20,036 bases of DNA from contig JAGCSE010000017.1 of assembly GCA_017964325.1 (NCBI GenBank), positions 1 to 20,036 of the forward strand, read 5' to 3'. The translations under genes and the position numbers were made by a program. The notes below the pieces were generated by a model, which searched no databases, was not told where the DNA came from, and was given only the letters and a program-made list of their open reading frames with translations. Positions within the stretch are counted from its first letter, which is position 1. The number at the start of each line of letters is the position of its first letter. Source of the DNA: Victivallales bacterium. Lineage in GTDB: Bacteria > Verrucomicrobiota > Lentisphaeria > Oligosphaerales > Oligosphaeraceae. Below, one piece after another: positions 8,072-15,722 of the stretch.

Positions 8072-8455
8072 ATGCCGTATTCCATCATCCAATCCGAACT
8101 CTTGAAACGCGTATGGGACTTCCAACGCCATGACGACGGCTCCTATTCCGCCGCCATCACGTTCGATCCCGCCTTCACAGGCTTCGACGGACATTTTCCA
8201 GGCAATCCCGTCGTTCCGGCCGTCTGCCAACTATCCGCCGTGGAAGTTCTTGCGCATCTTGCACTTGGGCGAGAGGATCTGAAACTCGCAACCATCTCCC
8301 TCATGAAATTCCGTGCGCCGTTGGTGCCCAACGACACCGCGACATTCACTTTCACGCTCACCCAAACAGAAAACGATATCATCGTGAAAGCGGATGTTTC
8401 CACCCCCAAACAAAAAAACACTTCCCAATTCAAACTGGTTCTTCAAAATGCCTAA
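8072..8455 (+). CDS. ApeI-like hot-dog dehydratase (FabZ/FabA-related)
   Basis: Hot-dog protein of 127 residues. The FabZ/FabA signature GHFPGNPVVPAV contains the catalytic-type His41. In FabZ and FabA the acidic partner lies 14 residues after this His on the central helix; here that place is Ser55, and the nearest acid is Glu58. The protein would dehydrate beta-hydroxyacyl-ACP to the enoyl form. The likely partner is the ApeP-like dehydratase encoded at 4030, which keeps both a His and a Glu. In FabZ-type dimers the His and the acid come from opposite subunits, so a heterodimer could still have one complete site (inference). It starts 6 bp after the exporter and overlaps the thioesterase gene by 8 bp. 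No Shine-Dalgarno sequence. Confidence 0.87.
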   Translation: MPYSIIQSELLKRVWDFQRHDDGSYSAAITFDPAFTGFDGHFPGNPVVPAVCQLSAVEVLAHLALGREDLKLATISLMKFRAPLVPNDTATFTFTLTQTENDIIVKADVSTPKQKNTSQFKLVLQNA

Positions 8456-8927
8456 ACGCCGCCAGAAAAAATACTTTACATCACTTCCAGGCGATCCGCA
8501 GCCCATCGTCCATGAAGTACAGCATCGACTCGCCTTCAGCGAAGTGGACGCCCTCGCCATCGGCTGGCATGGACATTATCCGGAATTCTTCGAAATGGCC
8601 CATACAGAACTCATGCGTAAGATTGGTCTTACGTATGACTTATATCGTGAAAACGACATCGGCGCCCCCATCGTCCAACTCCATGCCGACTACTTTGCGC
8701 CACTAGTTCTCGACGAACTGTTCACCATCCGTGCGGAACTCGTCTGGAGCGACGGTGCCCGCATCAACATCAACTACGAAATCATCAAGGAGAACGGACA
8801 GCTTGCCGGAACAGGCTACACCGTCCAGATGCTTTTTGACGCCTTCAACCACACGCCATTCGTCACCACGCCACCGCTCGTCGAAGCCGTCTGGCAACGC
8901 TGGAAGAATGGAGAATTCCATAAATAA
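8448..8927 (+). CDS. YbgC/4HBT-type acyl thioesterase
   Basis: Hot-dog thioesterase of 159 residues. The motif EVDALAIGWHGHYPEFFEMAH is the family's D-x-x-x-x-V-x-x-x-x-Y region with the catalytic-type Asp and the conserved Tyr. RKIGL and HADYFAPLVLDE follow as in YbgC and 4-hydroxybenzoyl-CoA thioesterases. It would hydrolyse acyl-CoA or acyl-ACP, either as a release or an editing step (ApeK type). I chose the ATG at 8448, which overlaps the dehydratase stop by 8 bp. The longer in-frame ATG at 8394 would overlap by 62 bp and add 18 residues with no family character. The N-terminus MPKRRQKKYF is strongly basic. The stop is followed at once by a heptamer repeat array. Confidence 0.85.
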   Translation: MPKRRQKKYFTSLPGDPQPIVHEVQHRLAFSEVDALAIGWHGHYPEFFEMAHTELMRKIGLTYDLYRENDIGAPIVQLHADYFAPLVLDELFTIRAELVWSDGARININYEIIKENGQLAGTGYTVQMLFDAFNHTPFVTTPPLVEAVWQRWKNGEFHK

Positions 8928-9003
8928 CTAATCATTAATCGTTAATCATTAATCGTTAATCATTAATCATTAAGCATTAAGCATTAAGCATTAAGCATTA
9001 TGC
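8927..9003 (+). repeat. Heptamer tandem repeat (RTTAATC / ATTAAGC) x11 running into a start codon
   Basis: Eleven 7-bp units in exact register: ACTAATC; then ATTAATC and GTTAATC alternating (five units); then ATTAAGC four times; then ATTATGC. The first unit starts at the last base of the thioesterase stop, and the last unit contains the ATG (9000-9002) of the glycosyltransferase gene. The array therefore fills the whole 72-bp spacer. Two sub-blocks (TC-ending then GC-ending units) show local expansion of variants. Confidence 0.95.
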
Positions 9004-10160
9004 ATTGTACAGTTGTCATCCCAGTCTTCAACAACGAGCGCACGGTCCTGCAGATCGCGCTTGAAGCGCGACGCCTGCATCCGCATGTGCTCGTCGTCGA
9101 TGACGGCAGTACACGCCTGCCAGACAACTTTGACAATATCTTGAAAACAAACGACATCCGTCTCATCCGTCATTCCCAGAACAGCGGAAAAGGCGTCGCC
9201 TTGCAGACTGCTTTGAAAGACTTGCATGAACGCCATGTCGATTACATGATCACGCTGGACGCAGACGGCCAGCATTCCCCTTCGGACATACCAGCCTTTA
9301 TTGAATTACTGGAAAAAGAAGGCCAGAACCATGATTTGCTTGTCATCGGCGTCCGTGATTTCAACGCGCCTAATGTGCCGGAATCCAGTAAGTTCGGACG
9401 CAAATTCTCCAATTTCTGGATCAAATTGGAAACAGGCGTCACCTGTGCGGACACGCAGAGCGGATTCCGTGCCTATCCCGTCGAACCGCTTTCGAAACTG
9501 AAGTTCCATTGCACACGCTATAACTTTGAAATAGAAATTCTTACACGTGGACTGTGGGGTGGTCTGCAACTGCGCGAACTGCCCATACACGTCACTTACG
9601 AACCTCCCGAACAACGCATCTCCCATTTCCATCCTTTTAAAGACAACCTCCGCCTGTCGCTGCTCCATACGACATTGGTAACACGTCGGTTACTGCTGTT
9701 TCCACATCAGCGCATCGTGCCAAAGCCACCTAAATCACAACTGCTTTCCCTGTGGAAACAGCCCAAAAAGTTCTTTCTCTTCCTGTTAAAAGAAAACGCA
9801 ACTCCCGAACTGCTTGCTATTTCCGCCGCCATCGGCTCACTTTTGGCTGTTCTGCCGCTCATCTCCTGCCATACGCTTGTCATCCTCTATGTCTGCCTCC
9901 GCCTCAAGCTCAACAAAATCATGGCACTCGCCATTCAAAACCTTTATATGCCGCCTGTTACACCTTTTCTTTGCATTGAGCTCGGATATTTCATGCGCCA
10001 CGGCGATTTCCTGCGCGAAGCCTCCCTACGCACCATCGTCCACGAACTTCCCTATCGCTTCTGGGAATGGCTCCTCGGCAGCCTGGTCATCGCGCCTATT
10101 GCGGCTATTCTTTCTGGATTAATCACTTACGTCATAGCCAAACGGCTTCAAAAGTCATAA
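9000..10160 (+). CDS. GT2 glycosyltransferase fused to a DUF2062 membrane domain
   Basis: Residues 1 to about 230 are a GT-A glycosyltransferase of the family 2, dolichyl-phosphate-mannose-synthase kind. The N-terminal VVIPVFNNE is followed by VVDDGS (Asp34, Asp35), GKGVALQTAL, LDADGQH (Asp87, Asp89; metal-nucleotide site) and DTQSGFRAYP. Residues from about 265 form a DUF2062-type domain with hydrophobic segments near 275-300 and 350-380. It would move a sugar from a nucleotide donor to a membrane acceptor at the inner face of the cytoplasmic membrane. The E. coli APE gene apeJ, as I recall it, joins glycosyltransferase and acyltransferase; here the acyltransferase is the next, separate gene 6 bp downstream. 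The ATG lies inside the last heptamer unit and there is no Shine-Dalgarno sequence. Confidence 0.9.
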   Translation: MHCTVVIPVFNNERTVLQIALEARRLHPHVLVVDDGSTRLPDNFDNILKTNDIRLIRHSQNSGKGVALQTALKDLHERHVDYMITLDADGQHSPSDIPAFIELLEKEGQNHDLLVIGVRDFNAPNVPESSKFGRKFSNFWIKLETGVTCADTQSGFRAYPVEPLSKLKFHCTRYNFEIEILTRGLWGGLQLRELPIHVTYEPPEQRISHFHPFKDNLRLSLLHTTLVTRRLLLFPHQRIVPKPPKSQLLSLWKQPKKFFLFLLKENATPELLAISAAIGSLLAVLPLISCHTLVILYVCLRLKLNKIMALAIQNLYMPPVTPFLCIELGYFMRHGDFLREASLRTIVHELPYRFWEWLLGSLVIAPIAAILSGLITYVIAKRLQKS

Positions 10161-10166
10161 CAAACC

Positions 10167-11054
10167 ATGCAGGAAAAACCGAAAAATCTCAGCGATACAA
10201 GAGGAAACCGCTTTGGCATCGGTTTCTTCCTGCTCTGTCTGCGACTTTTCGGCCCTAAATTCTGCTGCATTTTCGTATGGTTCGTCGCCCCGTTCTATGC
10301 GCTTTTTGATAAACAAGCCTTCCAAGCGGCTGCCCCCTACCTAAAAAGCCGTTTTCCAAACGCCTCGCCGCTGAAGCTCCGCTGGCATTTCTGCAAGCAA
10401 TGCGTCTCGCAGGGCCAAGTCATGATTCTCGCCCATTGGATTCGCCTTGGTCATCATGTTAATGTCTTGGATATCAACGAACAAAATGGTCTGGACTTAT
10501 TCAATCACGCCTCTACGGGCTTCATCCTCCTGCTCAGCCATGCAGGTTGCTGGCAGGCTACGATCACGCGTCTTGAGAATCTGAACCGCCCCGTCCACCT
10601 GCTTATTCAGGCAAATGCCAACGAAGCCGTCGCCAAGCTCTTTAAAGGAAAGCAAATCAACATCATCAGCAACGACACCCCCTTCGGCGGCCTCCTTGAT
10701 TGCATGGCCGCACTTGACAAAAACGAAATCGTTTGTATAATGGGAGATAGAATGCCTCCTTCCACCGAAAACTCCCTCCTTTTGACACTCCACGACCGCA
10801 CCGTCTCCATCCCCGCAGCACCATGGCTCCTCGCCGCTAGATGCCACAAGCCTATCTTCCCTGTTTTCACCATGATGACAGGGCTCGCGAGCGGAATCGA
10901 CTATATCTTTGAACCTAAAATCCAGCTTGACTACGACCTGCCACGAAAACCCAACCCCACACAGCTTCAGTCTTTTGTAAAACCATACGAAGACGCCCTA
11001 AACCGTCTCATCGACCAATATCCATACCAGATTTTCCACTATCAAATCCATTGA
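10167..11054 (+). CDS. LpxL/HtrB-like membrane acyltransferase
   Basis: LPLAT-superfamily protein of 295 residues, the length of lipid A late acyltransferases. An N-terminal hydrophobic stretch lies at about 20-45. The catalytic region is SHAGCWQ (His125), then NANEAVAKLFKG and the conserved GDRMPP loop (LpxL-type GDQ/GDR). The C-terminus YPYQIFHYQIH corresponds to the family's WFNFYDFW ending. LpxL enzymes normally have H-x4-E or H-x4-D; here the acidic position is Gln130. It would transfer an acyl chain from ACP to a lipid or sugar-lipid acceptor, probably the anchor of the pigment together with the upstream glycosyltransferase. It overlaps neither neighbour (6 bp before, 22 bp after). Confidence 0.86.
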   Translation: MQEKPKNLSDTRGNRFGIGFFLLCLRLFGPKFCCIFVWFVAPFYALFDKQAFQAAAPYLKSRFPNASPLKLRWHFCKQCVSQGQVMILAHWIRLGHHVNVLDINEQNGLDLFNHASTGFILLLSHAGCWQATITRLENLNRPVHLLIQANANEAVAKLFKGKQINIISNDTPFGGLLDCMAALDKNEIVCIMGDRMPPSTENSLLLTLHDRTVSIPAAPWLLAARCHKPIFPVFTMMTGLASGIDYIFEPKIQLDYDLPRKPNPTQLQSFVKPYEDALNRLIDQYPYQIFHYQIH

Positions 11055-11076
11055 CTATAAACCAAACGGAACTCCC

Positions 11077-11346
11077 ATGGAAGACACGACACAATTCCGC
11101 AACCTCTTGAAAACAAAGCTTATCGAATGGCTTCAACTCGAAGACATGAAGCCGGAGGACATCATCGACGACGAACCGCTCTTCGGCGACGGCCAAGGCC
11201 TCGGCCTCGACTCGCTTGACGCCGTCGAAATCGTCATCGCCATGAAACGTGAATTCGGCATCCCACAGAGCGAATTCGAAAACAAACGCGAAATCTTCCG
11301 CACGTTCGCCACGCTCGCGGATTTTGTCCAAGCCAATAAAAAGTAA
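11077..11346 (+). CDS. Acyl carrier protein (ACP2)
   Basis: Carrier protein of 89 residues, predicted acidic. The phosphopantetheine serine is Ser46 in GLGLDSLDAVEI, the classic DSL motif. The loop before it (DDEPLFGDGQG) is longer than in ACP1, and the two ACPs are not close copies, so they probably serve different partners. In E. coli APE synthesis two ACPs (ApeE and ApeF) are used. This one stands just upstream of KS2 and its degenerate partner, so it may be the chain-elongation carrier (inference). The ATG at 11077 has only a weak GGAA 7 bp upstream. Confidence 0.94.
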   Translation: MEDTTQFRNLLKTKLIEWLQLEDMKPEDIIDDEPLFGDGQGLGLDSLDAVEIVIAMKREFGIPQSEFENKREIFRTFATLADFVQANKK

Positions 11347-11408
11347 CGACGGCGTCCCGCTGTTGCGTCATTCGCATTCTCCACACACACAACTACATAC
11401 ACCCGTCC

Positions 11409-12569
11409 ATGTCCTCCTCCATCATCGGCCTCGGCATCATCTCCGCACTCGGTAAAAATTTTTCTGAAACAAAGAAAAATCTTTTTGCCGATACCCCTGT
11501 TTTGCCGCATCTTCCGACAAAATTCGAGACGTCGCTCAATCTTCCTGTTTTTGAAATTCCTGATTTACCGCCATTTCCAGATTTTCCAGGCGGCTATACC
11601 GGCCAGATTCTCAACATCGCGTTGGATGAAGCACTTGCACAATCGAATCTCTCGATGGAGGATTTGAAGAAACTGCGTGTCGGTGTCGCCATCGGTACGA
11701 CAGTCGCCTGCCAGCTCAACAGCATCCAGTTCTACGCAACGCTCCGCAAAGGTGAAAAACCAGACATCAAGCAGTTGCTCAGCTATATCAACGGCAATCC
11801 CGCCGAATACATCCGCCACCGTCTCGGCCTGCATGGTCCCGCCATAACCATCTCAAACGCCTGTTCTTCCGGTGCGGACGCCATCGGCATCGGCCATCTT
11901 TGGTTAAAACAGAATATGTGTGACATCGTCATCGCTGGCGGCGCAGATGAACTCAACAAAATCCCATTCGACGGCTTCAACGCCCTCGGAGTCTGCTCCC
12001 CCGAGCCATGTAAACCCTTTGATGCCAACCGAAAAGGCCTCAATCTCGGCGAAGCCGCCGGCGTCGTCATCATGACAAACCGCCCTGACGCGTGTTCACC
12101 ATTCTCCGTCATCGGTTTCGGCAAACGGGCGGACGCTTTTCACATCACCCAGCCGAAGCCTGAAGGAGAAGATCTAGAACATGCCATTCACCAAGCACTT
12201 GCGGAAGCGAAACTTTCTCCCTCGGACATCGCCTTCATCAACGCCCATGGCACGGGAACGGAAGCCAACGACGCCGTCGAAGCACATGTTTTCGCACGCG
12301 TCTTCGGCGATTCCATTCCGTTCATGTCCACCAAAGCCCTTACAGGCCACACACTTGGAGCCGCTGGCGCCATCGAGGCCATCTTCACCCTCACCATGCT
12401 CGAACGACAGCTCGCGGTCAAAAGCACACGCTTCGAAACGAAGCCAGACGAATTTCCCATCGCCCCGCTCCGCGAAAACCTCCACCTCCACAACGCGCAT
12501 TTTGCCCTCTCAACCTCCCTCGCTTTCGGCGGTTCCAACACGGCTCTCGCCCTCCAATACCAACCATAG
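11409..12569 (+). CDS. Beta-ketoacyl-ACP synthase (KS2), catalytically complete
   Basis: Condensing enzyme of 386 residues with all key residues: nucleophile Cys152 in ISNACSSGADAIG, His280 in INAHGTGTEAND, Lys309, and His314 in TKALTGHTLGAAGAIEA, plus the C-terminal FGGSNTALAL. The N-terminus is short: SIIGLGIISALG starts the fold directly. It lies 2 bp upstream of a KS-like protein without a catalytic cysteine, which repeats the KS then chain-length-factor arrangement of type II polyketide synthases. An ApeO-like role as the catalytic half of a KS:CLF heterodimer fits best. A 62-bp spacer before it shows no recognisable promoter. Confidence 0.93.
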   Translation: MSSSIIGLGIISALGKNFSETKKNLFADTPVLPHLPTKFETSLNLPVFEIPDLPPFPDFPGGYTGQILNIALDEALAQSNLSMEDLKKLRVGVAIGTTVACQLNSIQFYATLRKGEKPDIKQLLSYINGNPAEYIRHRLGLHGPAITISNACSSGADAIGIGHLWLKQNMCDIVIAGGADELNKIPFDGFNALGVCSPEPCKPFDANRKGLNLGEAAGVVIMTNRPDACSPFSVIGFGKRADAFHITQPKPEGEDLEHAIHQALAEAKLSPSDIAFINAHGTGTEANDAVEAHVFARVFGDSIPFMSTKALTGHTLGAAGAIEAIFTLTMLERQLAVKSTRFETKPDEFPIAPLRENLHLHNAHFALSTSLAFGGSNTALALQYQP

Positions 12570-12571
12570 CC

Positions 12572-13237
12572 ATGCTTCTCGTCAAACAACTGAATATCAT
12601 CGAATCTTTCGCGGATGCAGACATCAAGGCCGTCAAGTCAAAATATGGCCTCAGGCGTGCAGACCGTTTCACGACCCTTGCCGCAACAGCCATCCAACTC
12701 ACGTTCCCTGAACAGTTTCCATCTTTCCTGCATCCTGATACGGGCCTTGTCACCACATCATCACTCGGCCCGCACAAGACCGTTTTCGCCATGCTGGACG
12801 ATATTCTCGACTATCCAGAAGACCAAATACTTCCAACGAAATTCTCCCATTCCGTCCACAACGCCGCCGCTTCCTATCTAGGCGCAATCCTCAATATAAA
12901 CGGCCCTGCATTCGCCATTTCCAACTTTGAATCTCCTTTGTTTGAAGCCTTCAGATTGGCCGACACACTGCTTGCAGCCAATCTCTGTCCACAACTCCTT
13001 CTTCTTGCAATAGAAGAAAATGCGTTACTGACACAATCCCTTCCGACACTCTATCCTGAGCGTTTTCCATCTGAACCCAAGGAAGCCGCCGCCATCTTCC
13101 TTCTCGAATCATCATCACAATCAGCCGCCGTCAATCTGCCACCAATTGACTCGCAGGACGGCGTTTTCGGCCTTCCTCTAGAACACGCCAAAACACTCCT
13201 GAAAACACCCTTACCTTACACGATCGCATTATCTTAG
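12572..13237 (+). CDS. Chain-length-factor-like degenerate ketosynthase (ApeC type)
   Basis: A 221-residue KS-like protein covering only the N-terminal half of the thiolase fold. The motif PTKFSHSVHNAAASYLGAILNINGPAF (about residues 88-114) is the KS region that leads to the active-site strand. The position of the nucleophile is Phe119 (ISNFESPLFEA), and no C-terminal histidine motifs are present, so it cannot condense by itself. This is the pattern of the KS-like chain length factor (Ketoacyl-synt_2 type, ApeC in E. coli), which pairs with a catalytic KS and shapes the pocket that sets polyene length. It starts 2 bp after KS2, pointing to a 1:1 heterodimer. Truncation of a full KS is unlikely, because the short form is normal for the group. 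Confidence 0.85.
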   Translation: MLLVKQLNIIESFADADIKAVKSKYGLRRADRFTTLAATAIQLTFPEQFPSFLHPDTGLVTTSSLGPHKTVFAMLDDILDYPEDQILPTKFSHSVHNAAASYLGAILNINGPAFAISNFESPLFEAFRLADTLLAANLCPQLLLLAIEENALLTQSLPTLYPERFPSEPKEAAAIFLLESSSQSAAVNLPPIDSQDGVFGLPLEHAKTLLKTPLPYTIALS

Positions 13238-13285
13238 ACATTTTGTTTCCAACGGCGGGTCGCCAATGGCACACCTAATACAACC

Positions 13286-14368
13286 ATGAATACGATACAC
13301 ATTCTCCATGCAGATGGCATTTCCGCTGCGGGCGATACGCCGCAGGAAGCAGTCACGACTTTCTATAATGCCGTACAGCCATTTTGTATCCCCAACCATT
13401 TCAATTACAAAAACTTAAAACTTGGAATCATCCGCAATTTGAATCCTTTGCCAGACCAGTCCCGTGCTTACGCGCTGCTCCAATGGATCTGCTCACGATT
13501 GCCTGCGCTCTCTCCGGACACACGTCTCTATCTCGCCACGACCGTCGGCGCCATAGATATTTTGGAACACGCCGCGCCCGACGAGAAGCCTGATTGCACA
13601 GGCTTGCTTCTTCAGGAAGCCAAACGCCTAACGCATTGCCAAGACGCGATTCTTGTCGCCGCCGCTTGTGCTTCTGGTCAAACCGCCACCGCCATGGCTA
13701 TGCGCGCACTCTCACTCGGACACTGTAAATACGCTCTTGTCATTGGGATAGACATCACATCAGAATTTGTTACAGGCGGCTTCGCCTCCCTTCGCGCTTA
13801 TTCTAAAACCATCGCCCATCCGTATGATGCCAATCGCGACGGTCTCCTGCTCGGCGAAGGAGCAGGTGCGCTTTTGCTTTCACAAAACGATGACGGCAAA
13901 TCACTTGGAGAACTCCTTTCTGCCTTTGAATCCTGCGACGCCTCCCATATCACCGCTCCGGATCTAACGGGACAGACACTTGCAGCCCTCATCGACCGCA
14001 CGTTGACAGACGCCCAAATCCAACCACAGGATGTCGCCGCAATCATCGGACACGGCACGGGAACGACTTTCAATGACGCCTCCGAAATCGCCGCCCTCAA
14101 CCGTGTCTTCACCACACCGCAACCACTGATTTCCATAAAAGGCAACACAGGCCACACGCTCGGTGCCACTGGAGTTCTGCAAATCGTTTATGCCCTTGAA
14201 TTTATAAAACACGGACAACTCCCGCCACAGGCTGGACTCACAACGCCCGCTGAAGGTGCGCAAGGCTTTGTCTCCACATCGCCACAGCCTCTCCAATCCA
14301 ATCTCATCCTCTCCCTTAACGTCGGCTTCGGCGGACTCAACAGTACCATCCTCCTCCAATCCAAATAG
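13286..14368 (+). CDS. Beta-ketoacyl-ACP synthase (KS3), catalytically complete
   Basis: Condensing enzyme of 360 residues, shorter than KS1 and KS2, mostly in the N-terminal part. Catalytic residues are present: Cys128 in VAAACASGQTATAM, His256 in IIGHGTGTTFND, Lys285, and His290 in IKGNTGHTLGATGVLQ. The C-terminal FGGLNSTILL closes the fold. It starts 48 bp after the chain-length-factor-like gene, and another degenerate KS-like gene follows 5 bp downstream. That suggests a second KS plus KS-like pair. Its substrate cannot be read from the sequence; with three active KS proteins the pathway may divide priming, early elongation and late elongation. Confidence 0.92.
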   Translation: MNTIHILHADGISAAGDTPQEAVTTFYNAVQPFCIPNHFNYKNLKLGIIRNLNPLPDQSRAYALLQWICSRLPALSPDTRLYLATTVGAIDILEHAAPDEKPDCTGLLLQEAKRLTHCQDAILVAAACASGQTATAMAMRALSLGHCKYALVIGIDITSEFVTGGFASLRAYSKTIAHPYDANRDGLLLGEGAGALLLSQNDDGKSLGELLSAFESCDASHITAPDLTGQTLAALIDRTLTDAQIQPQDVAAIIGHGTGTTFNDASEIAALNRVFTTPQPLISIKGNTGHTLGATGVLQIVYALEFIKHGQLPPQAGLTTPAEGAQGFVSTSPQPLQSNLILSLNVGFGGLNSTILLQSK

Positions 14369-14373
14369 TTACC

Positions 14374-14922
14374 ATGATTGCTTGCACTGCCACAATTGAT
14401 TTGGATACATCCACAGCGACACTTTCATCGCGAAAACAGCCCATCGTGTTCGAGTCGCTTCAACAACTAAAACAGCTCATGACAGAAAGTTCCGATTTTG
14501 TGCAAGGCGATCTCGCGGATTTTCGCCGCGCTGCGGACAATGTCCGCCTCGCACAGCTCGTGACCATTCTCTGCGCATCCAATCTCGGAGACAAATGGTC
14601 ACCCGAAGGGACCGCCCTCATCGGCATAAATGGCGATGGTTGCGCCGTTAACAATCGTCTCTTTTGGGATGATTTCACTGCGCATGGCCATGACAACGGC
14701 CGCGCCTCCCTGTTTGTTCCCACGCTCCCCTCCATCCCAGTTTGCGAAGCCGCCATCACCCTTCACATCCAAGGCCCCGTCCGCTACATCGCCACAGAAT
14801 CCGCCGAATTGCTCGAACAAACGCTCTCCGATATGTTTGCTTCCGATTCATCCATCCGTCAAATCATGACCGTCGAACTCTTTAATCGCAGCGTCCACTG
14901 CGCCTTGCATACAATCAATTAA
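14374..14922 (+). CDS. Small degenerate ketosynthase-like protein, putative partner of KS3
   Basis: A 182-residue protein that I do not recognise as a named family. Its middle follows the KS N-terminal half: TALIGINGDGC, then N at the turn, LFVPTLPSIPVCEAAITLHIQGPV (about residues 110-133). This parallels the FSHSVHNAAASYLGAILNINGPAF region of the chain-length-factor-like protein at 12572. Where an active KS would carry the nucleophile it has RYIATES, with no cysteine, and there are no histidine motifs. So it looks like a second non-catalytic KS partner, probably of KS3, which lies 5 bp upstream. The alternative is a decayed KS gene, but the frame is intact and the start is tightly spaced. 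Its last codons form the first unit of a heptamer array. Confidence 0.6.
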   Translation: MIACTATIDLDTSTATLSSRKQPIVFESLQQLKQLMTESSDFVQGDLADFRRAADNVRLAQLVTILCASNLGDKWSPEGTALIGINGDGCAVNNRLFWDDFTAHGHDNGRASLFVPTLPSIPVCEAAITLHIQGPVRYIATESAELLEQTLSDMFASDSSIRQIMTVELFNRSVHCALHTIN

Positions 14923-14980
14923 TCATTCATCATTACTCATTAATCATCACTCATTACTCATTACTCATTAATCATTAATC
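14918..14980 (+). repeat. Heptamer tandem repeat (ATTAATC / ATTACTC) x9
   Basis: Nine 7-bp units in register: ATTAATC, ATTCATC, ATTACTC, ATTAATC, ATCACTC, ATTACTC, ATTACTC, ATTAATC, ATTAATC. A partial unit ATTACT then abuts the ketoreductase ATG at 14987. The first unit lies in the last codons and TAA stop of the upstream gene. The units share the ATTAATC core with the array at 8927-9003. Confidence 0.95.
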
Positions 14981-14986
14981 ATTACT

Positions 14987-15709
14987 ATGAAAACAGCCCT
15001 CATCATCGGCGGCTGCAAAGGTATCGGCCGCGCCATTTCCGAACGCCTTGCCCAAGACGGGTTCGACATCATCGCCACATGTCGCAAGCCCGGCCTGGAT
15101 TCGGACGAAACAGCGCAACTCGTTCAGAATAAACAACGAACATTCACCGTCCTCCCATTGGATGTCACGGAGGCGGAAGCCGCCAAAACCGTTCTCTGGC
15201 CATATCTCGAAGGCGACAATCTCCCTGACGTCATCGTCTATAACGCCGGTATTGCAAAAGACAATCTATTCGCTTTCATGAAGCAAAACGAATGGGCAAA
15301 CGTCATCGACACAAACCTCAACGGTTTCTATAACACCATCCAGCCGTTTATCTTCGGACTTCTCGCCCGCCGCAGTGGCCGCATCATCGTCATCACCTCC
15401 GCTTCAGGGCAGATTGGTCAAGCGGGACAAGTCAACTACTCAGCCTCCAAAGCCGCTCTCATCGGTGCCGTTAAGGCGCTCGCACGAGAAATCGGCAAAA
15501 AAGGAATCCGCGTAAATGCCGTTGCACCAGGCGTTATCGACACCGACATGACAAAGGACCTTCCGCAGGACAAAATCCTCCCATTGATTCCGCTTCACCG
15601 CTATGGCAAATGCGAAGAAGTCGCCGCCGCCGTCAGTTTTCTCGCAGGTCCCGATTCCACATACATCCACGGACAGGTTATTGCCGTCAACGGCGGCCTC
15701 GTCATCTGA
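14987..15709 (+). CDS. FabG-type 3-ketoacyl-ACP reductase (ApeQ type)
   Basis: Short-chain dehydrogenase/reductase of 240 residues. The NADP(H)-binding glycine motif is GGCKGIG (8-14). The structural NAG follows strand 4 (VYNAG). The catalytic set is Ser138, Tyr151 and Lys155 (YSASK), with the PGVIDTDM loop after it and a C-terminal GQVIAVNGG as in FabG. It would reduce each beta-keto group to a hydroxyl with NADPH, giving the substrate for the dehydratases. It is the only ketoreductase in the cluster and so must serve all cycles. No enoyl reductase is visible, which fits a product that keeps its double bonds. Confidence 0.92.
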   Translation: MKTALIIGGCKGIGRAISERLAQDGFDIIATCRKPGLDSDETAQLVQNKQRTFTVLPLDVTEAEAAKTVLWPYLEGDNLPDVIVYNAGIAKDNLFAFMKQNEWANVIDTNLNGFYNTIQPFIFGLLARRSGRIIVITSASGQIGQAGQVNYSASKAALIGAVKALAREIGKKGIRVNAVAPGVIDTDMTKDLPQDKILPLIPLHRYGKCEEVAAAVSFLAGPDSTYIHGQVIAVNGGLVI

Positions 15710-15722
15710 AATCTTTGCACCG

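Noticed and set aside
8394..8447. Longer N-terminus for the thioesterase
   Set aside because: It would overlap the dehydratase by 62 bp and has no family match; the ATG at 8448 gives a usual 8-bp overlap.
8927..9003. CRISPR array
   Set aside because: The units are 7 bp with no spacers and no cas genes nearby; it is a simple tandem repeat.
12572..13237. Truncated, broken KS
   Set aside because: The short form without Cys and His matches the chain-length-factor-like group of APE clusters, and its place next to KS2 fits a working partner.
14374..14922. Pseudogene of a full-length KS
   Set aside because: The frame is intact, the start is 5 bp after KS3, the stop is followed directly by the next gene's leader, and no KS C-terminal half is found in any frame downstream.
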